A DNA stretch of 39,584 nucleotides from Terriglobia bacterium. GTDB lineage: Bacteria; Acidobacteriota; Terriglobia; Acidiferrales; UBA7541. The position numbers and the translations under genes are program-made. Below the pieces are notes generated by a model. It was not told where the DNA came from and did not search any database. It worked only from the letters and a program-made list of their open reading frames with translations. Within the stretch, counting starts at the first letter, position 1. Each line of letters opens with the position of its first letter. Below are positions 27,294 to 34,124 of the stretch, in pieces. The stretch covers positions 1 to 39,584 of the forward strand of contig JAIQES010000043.1 in assembly GCA_020073705.1 (NCBI GenBank), read 5' to 3'.

Positions 27294-28394
27294 ATGACGA
27301 AATCAAAGCAGGGAGACGTTCTCTTGCTGGTCGGCACGCGCAAAGGCGCATTCACATTCCGCAGTGACGCGCGCCGGAAGAAATGGAGCATCGAGGAGCC
27401 ATTGTTTCCGGGCCGCCAGGTGCATCACTTCATACGCGATCCGCGCGGCGACGGGAAATCCCGCTTCGCGGCCACGTTCAATGATTGGTTTGGAAGCGAC
27501 ATCCAGCGCAGCACGGATGGCGGACGTACTTGGAAGGCTAGCGAAGGTGGCGTGCGCTATGCGGAGGACGCCGGGCTTTCAGTGAAATGTATATGGCACA
27601 TCCGTCCCGGACGCGCCGGCGAGCCGGGAGTGGTCTACTCAGGTGTGGATCCTGCCGGGCTGTTCCGCAGTGAAGACGGGGGCGCCACGTGGGCCGAGGT
27701 GCGCGGGCTCACGCGCCACGCGACCCGTTCGCAATGGACGCCTGGGGCGGGCGGCTTAATTGCCCACACGATCATTCTGGACCCCGCCGACCCGGCGCGG
27801 ATGTTCGTTGCAATTTCCGCAGCGGGAGTTTTCCGGAGCGATGACGGTGGCACAACTTGGCAGCCGCGCAACAAAAACACGCGCGCCGACTTTCTGCCTG
27901 TCAAGTTTCCTGAGATAGGACAGTGCGTGCACAAAGTTGTCCTCGCGCCCGGCTCTTCGACGCGGCTCTATCAACAGAACCATTGCGGCGTCTACCGGAC
28001 GGATTCAAGTGGCGATTCCTGGAAAGATATTTCCCGCGGGCTGCCTTCCCGGTTTGGATTTGTGATCGCCGTACACCCTCGTGAATCAGAGACGATCTGG
28101 GTGATTCCGGCCGTGGGTGCGGAATATCGTGCGTGTCCCGATGGGTGTCTTGCCGTGTGGCGGTCGACGACCGGCGGACGCTCATGGCACAAACAAACAC
28201 GCGGCCTGCCGACGCGCAATGCACATCTGCTCGTGCTGCGTGAAGCCATTTCTACCGACTCGAGCGATCCTGCCGGGGTGTATTTTGGTACCGAGACGGG
28301 ACAGTTGTTTGCGACTCGCGAGGAGGGCCGCAATTGGGAGTTAATCGCAGACTTTCTTCCCCCCATTTTGTCGGTCGAGGCGGCGACGCTTTAG
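27294..28394 (+). CDS. BNR/Asp-box beta-propeller protein (sialidase/Ycf48-like fold)
   Basis: A 366-residue beta-propeller. Asp-box repeats are evident: STDGGRTW (about 71), SEDGGATW, SDDGGTTW and STTGGRSW, at roughly regular spacing, as in BNR-repeat proteins, sortilin-like and photosystem-assembly (Ycf48-like) proteins. There is no signal peptide or transmembrane segment (the start is MTKSKQGDVLLLVGTRKG), so it is probably cytoplasmic. No catalytic sialidase residues are evident, and Asp boxes alone do not imply glycosidase activity. It starts 33 bases after hpnE in the same direction and is likely co-transcribed, but no known hopanoid step requires such a protein. Function is unknown. Confidence 0.82.
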   Translation: MTKSKQGDVLLLVGTRKGAFTFRSDARRKKWSIEEPLFPGRQVHHFIRDPRGDGKSRFAATFNDWFGSDIQRSTDGGRTWKASEGGVRYAEDAGLSVKCIWHIRPGRAGEPGVVYSGVDPAGLFRSEDGGATWAEVRGLTRHATRSQWTPGAGGLIAHTIILDPADPARMFVAISAAGVFRSDDGGTTWQPRNKNTRADFLPVKFPEIGQCVHKVVLAPGSSTRLYQQNHCGVYRTDSSGDSWKDISRGLPSRFGFVIAVHPRESETIWVIPAVGAEYRACPDGCLAVWRSTTGGRSWHKQTRGLPTRNAHLLVLREAISTDSSDPAGVYFGTETGQLFATREEGRNWELIADFLPPILSVEAATL

Positions 28395-28502
28395 GCGCCG
28401 TGCAGTTGCTCCCGACTGGTATGAATATTCACAGGTTTGCCTCTTTTTCGTGTTGCACGATGCGATTCAGAGTATGATGTAAGTATCCCCTCGGAGGTTC
28501 CT

Positions 28503-28961
28503 TTGGAGCGGAAGTATAAGCAGCGGGGCTACATGAGTGCGGACAAGCCCCAGAAAAAAGAGAAACGGCCGCCTGAGGGCCACCCACGACATGACCAGAT
28601 CGGGCCGCGCACGCCGCGCATGGTCGGCACCATCACGCGCGCACGATGCTCGAACTGCGGCGCCGTGTTGCAGCCGGGGTTCGACCCGAAGGGCAAGTGC
28701 CCGCGTTGCGCTTTCGAACTGCATTGCTGCAAGCAGTGCGCCTATTTCGATACGGCGGCGCGGTTTGAATGCATGCAACCGGTGCCCGAGCGCATCCCCC
28801 GCAAGGACCAGCGGAACGATTGCACGTTCTACGAATTTCGTACGACGATCGAAAAGGATACGGCGCCATCGGCGCCTGTTGCAGGATCACCGGTTCCCGC
28901 CGAGCGCGTTTCGCGTCCCCACACCGCCCGCCAAGCGTTCGAAGATCTTTTCAAGAAATAA
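28503..28961 (+). CDS. Small Cys-rich (zinc-ribbon-like) protein of unknown function
   Basis: About 152 residues. Lys/Arg-rich N-terminus, then a cysteine-rich core: RCSNCGAVLQPGFDPKGKC PRC (CX2C...CX2C, a zinc-ribbon pattern), followed by ELHCCKQCAYFD, a further Cys at RFECMQP, and DCTFYEF. A Ser/Pro-rich stretch and a short AFEDLFKK end complete it. The start is called at TTG 28503 because a strong GGAGG lies five bases upstream (28493-28497); an ATG at 28533 is the next candidate, with little upstream support. The cysteine spacing suggests one or two bound zinc ions. I do not recognise a characterised family. Confidence 0.72.
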   Translation: MERKYKQRGYMSADKPQKKEKRPPEGHPRHDQIGPRTPRMVGTITRARCSNCGAVLQPGFDPKGKCPRCAFELHCCKQCAYFDTAARFECMQPVPERIPRKDQRNDCTFYEFRTTIEKDTAPSAPVAGSPVPAERVSRPHTARQAFEDLFKK

Positions 28962-29010
28962 ATCGGGCCTTGATGGTTCCGCCCGAAATGTCCTTCGTTT
29001 TGGGATCAGC

Positions 29011-29057
29011 TTCTGAATTTGCAACCTCGCGGGGGACTTGCTATTCTGAATTTGCAA
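29011..29057 (+). repeat. 14-bp direct repeat spanning the promoter of the HPF-like gene
   Basis: TTCTGAATTTGCAA occurs exactly twice, at 29011-29024 and 29044-29057, 33 bases apart start to start (about three helical turns). The first copy contributes the -35 box and the second overlaps the -10 box of the adjacent promoter. This could be a pair of regulator sites or a local duplication. Confidence 0.7.
29019..29047 (+). promoter_or_regulatory. Candidate sigma-70 promoter of the HPF-like gene
   Basis: TTGCAA (29019-29024), a 17-base spacer, then TATTCT (29042-29047): four of six matches in each box with ideal spacing. It ends 75 bases before the ATG of the ribosome-associated protein gene and is embedded in the two copies of the 14-bp direct repeat. 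Confidence 0.45.
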
Positions 29058-29122
29058 ATGCGTCTGCGGGTCACACCGCGAGCCGCAATCTCCTTCCGTC
29101 TTCTTCCCGGAAAGGTGTTCTC

Positions 29123-29470
29123 ATGAAACTTTCGATTAGCTGTAAGCTTGAAGAGTGGCGGGAATCGGTCGAAGAAGAAACGCAGCGGCATGTCGCGAAA
29201 ATGGAAAAGCTGCTGAAACGGTATGCGCCCGACTTGGTGCAGTTGCGCTGTAGCATCGAGAAGCGCCCCCGAAAGCAAGCGTATCTCTTTTCCCTGAATC
29301 TTTCGCTTCCCACGGGCACATTGCACGCCACCGGTGAGGGCGCCGACGTGCGCAAGAGTGTCAAAACGGCCTTCGCCGAGATCGAGACACAGATCAAGAA
29401 ACACATGGCCATCGTTCGCAAAGACTATGAATGGAAGCGTAAACGGCCACGCGCGAAGGCGCTGGCCTGA
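29123..29470 (+). CDS. HPF/RaiA-like ribosome-associated protein
   Basis: A 115-residue protein with the beta-alpha-beta-beta-beta-alpha layout of hibernation-promoting factor / RaiA proteins: KMEKLLKRYAPDLVQLRCSIEK, then YLFSLNLSLPTGTLHATGEG, and the helix VRKSVKTAFAEIETQIKKHM with a basic tail (WKRKRPRAKALA). These proteins bind the 30S subunit decoding region and silence or dimerise ribosomes in stationary phase. Only the short form is present, without the long-HPF C-terminal dimerisation domain. The ATG at 29123 has AAAGG nine bases upstream. It is encoded just before the tRNA-Lys gene in the same direction. Confidence 0.75.
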   Translation: MKLSISCKLEEWRESVEEETQRHVAKMEKLLKRYAPDLVQLRCSIEKRPRKQAYLFSLNLSLPTGTLHATGEGADVRKSVKTAFAEIETQIKKHMAIVRKDYEWKRKRPRAKALA

Positions 29471-29510
29471 ATTCCGCGGTTCCTGCGCTCCCATACGGTC
29501 CCGTTTGCGG

Positions 29511-29539
29511 TTGCGGCAGTTGCGCGCAACCGATACAAT
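29511..29539 (+). promoter_or_regulatory. Promoter of tRNA-Lys
   Basis: TTGCGG (29511-29516), exactly 17 bases, TACAAT (29534-29539). The -10 box lies 16 bases before the first base of the mature tRNA, as expected for a tRNA promoter with a short 5' leader. Confidence 0.5.
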
Positions 29540-29555
29540 CGCGCGGTTGCACTCC

Positions 29556-29630
29556 AGGGGCGTAGCTCAGTGGTAGAGCAGCGGCCTTTTAAGCCGAAGG
29601 TCGTGGGTTCGATCCCCACCGCCCCTACCA
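29556..29630 (+). tRNA. tRNA-Lys (anticodon UUU)
   Basis: A 75-base cloverleaf with encoded CCA. The acceptor stem AGGGGCG pairs fully with CGCCCCT. The D stem is GCTC/GAGC with loop AGTGGTA, the anticodon stem GCGGC/GCCGA with loop CTTTTAA, the variable loop AGGTC and the T stem GTGGG/CCCAC with loop TTCGATC; discriminator A73. The anticodon TTT reads lysine codons. The outermost anticodon-stem pair (27-43) is a G-A mismatch, the other four pairs are canonical. Its 3' end lies 12 bases from the 3' end of a tyrosine recombinase gene, the usual arrangement for an element integrated at a tRNA. Confidence 0.95.
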
Positions 29631-29642
29631 AATTCCCTCTAT

Positions 29643-30802
29643 TTATGAGGGTGCCGGGACCCCCTGAACCTCAGAAGTATTGATTAGTATTGATTGAATT
29701 GCTTCCATAGCATCAATGTGGCCGTGTCCAATGACGTGCCCGTAAATTCCAAGGGTCGTAGTGGCATTGGCGTGGCGTAACTGACGTTGTGCTACTGCCG
29801 CCCCCGCAGAATCAACAAGCATGCTTGCCAAGCCGTGACGAAAAGCATGAAGGCCAATGCGACGGCCCTTCTGGTCAATGCCCAGCTTGTCAAGCACCGG
29901 GTGAAGCACTTTCTGGACGACCTTGTTACGTGAATATGGTCTTCCACGACGATTGACGAAGAGCAGTTCGTTGGTGTGGGTGAGCAGGTGTGCCGCGAGT
30001 TTCTTCTTAACCTCCGACGGCATCTGGACGCTGTTCTTGAGTCCTCGGTTTTCGTGCCCTGGATTATTTGACCTTCCCACGCCGTCTGACGTACGAAAAT
30101 CAGTGAGCGTTTGAGGTCACAATCCCTGACACGCAAGTCAAGAATTTCGCTTGCTCGTAGACCAGTTAGCGCCAACATCGTAAAGAAGAGGTCCCACGGA
30201 CGTTTGCCCTTGAAGGCGGTGAGGATGGAACTCATCTCTTCCGGAGAAAACGAATATGGTTCGCTGGGTCCCGCGCCGGGAATGTATAGCTGCGACAATT
30301 CCGTGACCGGAACCTTATGCTGCCACTGCTCGCCGCGTGCCGCTGACATAATCGCAAACAAATCCATGACGATGTTTTCTCGCGTTTTCCTGCTGCACCC
30401 TTCCAGTGAACTGACGAGGTTCTGTACCTGCTTAGCATCCAGCTTGGTGAGAGGTACATCTCCCAGAACTGGGAGTATGTGCGCACGGAGGCTGCTTTCC
30501 GCACCCTTGACCGTACTCGGCTTTAGGGTAGGGACAACCGTCTGACGCCATTCCGGGATAAATTCCGCCAGCGTGACACCCTTACTCTTGACCGAAATTT
30601 CTGTCTGGCTGTTGACGGCATCCAGAATGGGCTGGGCGGTGGCTCGGGCGGCACGAGAGGATAGATCGCGTGTTGACCCCAGCCGTTGGCTCGCCTGCAC
30701 CCTCCTGATGATCCCGTCCCGGTTTTCGTCCCGGTAGAAGTACAGAACCCACGACTCCCCGACTTTCCTGATGCATCCTTTCTGAAACCTGCGTTTTGGC
30801 AC
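29643..30802 (-). pseudogene. Tyrosine recombinase (phage-type integrase) broken by a frameshift
   Basis: The protein is split over two frames. The first (from GTG 30802, with GGAAAGG upstream) covers the DNA-binding N-terminus, the SAM-like core-binding domain (FIPEWRQTVVPTLKPSTVKG) and the first catalytic arginine in TGLRASEILDLRVRD. It then runs into unrelated sequence after GTKTEDS. The second resumes with KNSVQMPSEVKKKLAAHLL and contains the HAFRH box and the catalytic tyrosine in TTTLGIYGHV. A single-base loss near 30041 explains the break. All catalytic landmarks except the joined frame are present, so inactivation may be recent, or a sequencing error. The 3' end abuts tRNA-Lys, the presumed attachment site. 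The frame is open to 30865 on the N-terminal side. Confidence 0.85.
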
Positions 30803-30830
30803 GGCGGACCTTTCCCGCCTTACCGTGCCA
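30797..30830. repeat. 8-bp inverted repeat at the integrase start
   Basis: TGGCACGG (30797-30804) and CCGTGCCA (30823-30830), perfect inverted repeats with an 18-base spacer that covers the integrase ribosome-binding site and start codon. It could be an operator or RNA hairpin controlling integrase expression, or a recombination-directionality arm site. No direct evidence for any of these. Confidence 0.35.
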
Positions 30831-30850
30831 GATACCCTAGCTTCATTTAA

Positions 30851-31021
30851 TGCTATAGTAAACACATAAATAAATACTATGTCGCACGCAAGATTGGCAT
30901 TATCACTTCGCTACGGGAAGATGAGATAGACTGGCTGCGGCGGCACGGCACAAACGTTCTTATCCCCGAAGGCGATCACTTCCTGAAATTGGCTCCTTCG
31001 ACTGTGCCTTCTAATATTTGA
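30851..31021 (+). other. Possible decayed small reading frame in the integrated region
   Basis: An open frame of about 56 codons ending at TGA 31019-31021, with protein-like content (ITSLREDEIDWLRRHG, then TNVLIPEGDHFLKLAP) but no ATG, GTG or TTG at its beginning. It lies divergent from the broken integrase. It may be the tail of a degraded accessory gene. From here to the next feature at 31282 (about 260 bases) I see no gene, repeat or clear signal. Confidence 0.25.
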
Positions 31022-31281
31022 CCATTGTGGCAAGGCAACACCTCGCCTGACGCTAGGCCAATACACCTAATTTTGGCCATTGGGCCCGGACGACGCACTC
31101 GGGAACAATGGGCCTTGTCGTATTAGGCCCCTTCCTCCACCCCGGTCCGCACCCGGCTCGGGAACGGGTGAGCTAAAAACCCCACAAGAAATGCGCTGCG
31201 GAAACACCTAAAAGAGGACACTTAGGGACAGCAGTTGTGGCGGGCGGAAACCTGAAGTTTTGCGTTCACATCGGACAAGTC

Positions 31282-31617
31282 TCAGCGGCGAAAATTGTAC
31301 GTCCACGTTAAGCTTGCATAGGATCTTAGCGGCACCCCGACGATGCACTCGAACGGAGCAGATTCTCCTACGAGTTGCAGTGTTTCGGTGGTCTGTCCCG
31401 TGAAACCCGACGCCAACAGGAAATCAATTCCAATGTTCATCCGCCGGTCGCTCAAACTGCGCACTACAGCTCCTCGGATTTCGCGTACGAGAACGCCAGT
31501 AAATCCATCCCCCAGGGGCTTCGCGCCGACGTACTCGAACTCCTCAGCGTGGGCAAATTCGGATGTGCAGGAACCTCGGAGTGCTAACTTGTGGCTGGAC
31601 CAGAAACGAGGAACAGG
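31282..31617 (-). pseudogene. Orphan reading frame, probably an N-terminally decayed gene
   Basis: A 111-residue open stretch bounded by a stop at each end. The only usual start inside it is GTG 31464, which gives 60 residues. The composition looks protein-like: an EFEYVGAKPLGDGFTGVLVR segment, then a region rich in Gly, Thr and aromatic residues, ending SLTWTYNFRR. I do not recognise a family. Because the protein-like character extends upstream of the first possible start, I read it as a remnant of a longer gene in the integrated region. It is convergent with nothing and stands 27 bases from the end of the HD-GYP gene. Confidence 0.3.
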
Positions 31618-31644
31618 TCACAAGGCAACCCTGGTTAATTCAAG

Positions 31645-32718
31645 CTATTGTGATCCAGAATCTAATTCGACGCGAATACGCTTCCAAACTTGCTCCGGAA
31701 TGCCAAGAAAAGCCTGGACCACATCGGGGTCGAACTGACGTCCGGAACAACGGACGATTTCTTCTTGTGCGGCTTGGTATGGAAGTGCGGTGCGATACGG
31801 GCGATCCGATGTCATAGCATCTAGAGTATCTGCAACCGAGAAGATCCTGGCCCCCATCGGGATTTCTTTGCCAATCAATCCCTGGGGGTAGCCCGTGCCA
31901 TCGTAGAATTCGTGATGTGTCAGCACGATTTGAGCGGCGGGAGACAGGAAAGGAATTCGACTCACCATGTCATAGCCATTGCGCACGTGTTTCCGTATGA
32001 TTTCGGTCTCCTCAGGGTTCAGTTTTCCTGCCTTATGTAGAATCGCATCGGGGGTGCCAATTTTGCCGATATCGTGGAGGCATGCGCCGAGTGCAATCTG
32101 CCTGAATTCTTCCTCGCCGCAATGCATGGCCTGGGCTATTTCTAACGAATAGCGAGACACACGCTGGGAATGGCCAGCTGTTTCGTTGTCCCGTAAATCC
32201 AAAGCTCCACCCAACGCCTGCAATGTTTGGTCAAACGTCGATTCAATCCGTTTCACCGCAACCTGGAGTTGCTCAGTTCTCTGGTTCACCAGTTCTTCCA
32301 AGTGATCATTTTGCAGTTCCAATGCTTGCTGGAGCTCGTGCAGTTTGAGATGGGTTTCGACGCGGGCATCAACCTCTTCGAGCTGGAACGGCTTGGATAT
32401 GTAATCCGCGCCGCCAGTTTGAAAGGCTTTGACCTTATCTTCAGTGGTGTTGAGGCCGCTCAGGAAAATCACGGGTATAGTCAAAAGCTCCGGATTAGAC
32501 TTCAACCGCTCGCACACTTCGTAGCCGTTCATCTCCGGCATGTTGATATCCAGCAGAATCAAATCCGGAGGGTTCTGGGCGGCGGCCGCCAGTGCCAGCC
32601 GCCCCGTTGGAAAGGAACGTACTGTATAACCATGCGTTTTCAGCACATTTTCTAAGAGCTTTAGATTGGCTGGTTCATCATCCACCACCATGATGTTTGC
32701 GTTTTCGGCGTGTGTCAT
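31645..32718 (-). CDS. HD-GYP response regulator (cyclic-di-GMP phosphodiesterase)
   Basis: A 357-residue two-domain protein of the RpfG type. The N-terminal receiver domain has the acidic pair Asp13-Asp14, phospho-acceptor Asp57 (LILLDINMPEMNGYE), and Lys109 in YISKPF. A helical, coiled-coil-like linker (about 125-165) leads into an HD-GYP domain with the metal-binding His215-Asp216 (CLHDIGKIG) and the HHEFYDGTGYP signature (268-278). All expected metal ligands and the GYP triplet are present, so it should hydrolyse cyclic di-GMP when phosphorylated. No cognate kinase is adjacent; the hybrid kinase at 37161 is 4.4 kb away on the other strand. Confidence 0.93.
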   Translation of the reverse strand: MTHAENANIMVVDDEPANLKLLENVLKTHGYTVRSFPTGRLALAAAAQNPPDLILLDINMPEMNGYEVCERLKSNPELLTIPVIFLSGLNTTEDKVKAFQTGGADYISKPFQLEEVDARVETHLKLHELQQALELQNDHLEELVNQRTEQLQVAVKRIESTFDQTLQALGGALDLRDNETAGHSQRVSRYSLEIAQAMHCGEEEFRQIALGACLHDIGKIGTPDAILHKAGKLNPEETEIIRKHVRNGYDMVSRIPFLSPAAQIVLTHHEFYDGTGYPQGLIGKEIPMGARIFSVADTLDAMTSDRPYRTALPYQAAQEEIVRCSGRQFDPDVVQAFLGIPEQVWKRIRVELDSGSQ

Positions 32719-34124
32719 TTGCTGTGCCTCATTCCTGTAATTCTCGCTGTGTCTCTTCTAACAAAATGAGTCAGGGCATCGTATTCGTAGTTGTCCGCAA
32801 ATTCCTTTAACGCTCCCCTGGCTTGCCCGACAGCCGAGACCGCCTCTTTGCCGCCGTCATCCGCCGTGCGGGATCAAGTGCCGTATAGGAAGCACACATG
32901 GCAATGAGAACGGAGGGCGCTACGAGACAGCAACATACGAACCAGCCAGAACTGTCGTAGCTGAAGGCATGATTCCAGGCTCCCATGCGGTGACTAACAC
33001 GAAGACCTCTTAAGCGAGCCGCATATTGTTTTCTCGTGCAGTCGTTCCGCGCGCGGAGAGAGCGTCTGAACCCATTTACTGTGGAATGGGCCGTCTTCGG
33101 CGTTGAGCAGCGCATCTCGAACGGCTTCCGCATGAGCGGGGTTTTTGTCGATCAAAAAGAAATTGCCCGTACCAGTCCTCTGCTAGTAGCGATCAAGGAT
33201 ACTTATCGGGAGGGGAAATTGGCGACCGTCCAGATGTGTATATGTGTCTAGATGAGCACACTATCGAAAAGACGGTATGCTCGACGCGCGAAGAAGAAAT
33301 GAGGCACGCACTCCGGTAAAGGCACACTGGGAACACAGTCACTCCACCTGCGGCCCTCATTCCCGGTTTCGGTCAGGCTTCCACGTACAAACGACATCTA
33401 GGACACCGGGAGTCCTCATTGAATGGCTGACAAAGCGGCGCAGTCCACCGGCCCTGGGGGGGCGTGGCGCCCCATACCCATCATCGTCTCGTCGGCGACG
33501 TAGGCCACACAAAACTCGTTCTTCTAGTAAAGAAGCGGATACCCACATAGAGGTCCTAAAAAAATGGGGAGGTTTCCTGCCGCTGTTTTTATCGCCAGCG
33601 GCGGCTGATTGTTTCCTTTCTGCGGCGTGACAAATCATTTGGATGATGTCTCTGTTTCAGATTGCGAATCCCAAAGGTGGGTAAGCCAGAGGGCTTTCGC
33701 TTCACATCATCGCGTCAGAAAGCATCGGTGGCGAATTGTGAACTTCAAGTGGAGAACTGCCTTGTGTCCGCTATGCTTTGGGCTAAACTGAGGCTACTCC
33801 TTATCTTAAGGTGGCTCTCCTGTGCCGATTGCATTCTGTGTTGTCTGCGTGACTGAGGTCGATCCACCCAATACGAATAGGTGTTTATGAACTACGGCTC
33901 GCGTTCCGTATGTGTACCGCAGGCGGGCCTTCCCTCGAAGAGTTACATTTCGCTGGGTAAGGAAGAAGGTCTGGACGGTAAAGCAACATATCATCCCGGA
34001 TCCGAAAAGATTCGGGAGAACAGGACTGCAAAGTGTTTTTGCATAAGCTTTTGACTCTACAGCCCAAGTTAGCAGCTCAACAGCGCACTTTGGCCATTTC
34101 CGACGTGAGGGTGCAGTAATCATC
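32719..34124. other. Gene-poor 1.4-kb stretch without recognisable features
   Basis: Only short, mutually overlapping open frames occur here on both strands, none with a recognisable domain, consistent start signal or codon pattern. A minus-strand frame at 32807-33133 contains one hydrophobic stretch (SGWFVCCCLVAPSVLIAMC) but its Cys content and flanks look accidental. No inverted repeats of insertion-sequence type or tRNA-like fold were found by eye. It presumably holds the promoter of the TonB-dependent receptor gene near its right end, and may otherwise be decayed mobile DNA. Confidence 0.4.

Noticed and set aside
32807-33133. A 108-codon minus-strand frame with a hydrophobic segment
   Set aside because: Odd Cys/Arg-rich composition, no ribosome-binding site and no recognisable domain; treated as part of the gene-poor stretch.
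33845-33875. A GAGGTCGATCCACCC stretch resembling the T-arm end of the tRNA, considered as a second attachment site
   Set aside because: It matches the tRNA 3' end only loosely and lacks a continuous identical core, so it does not qualify as an attachment repeat.
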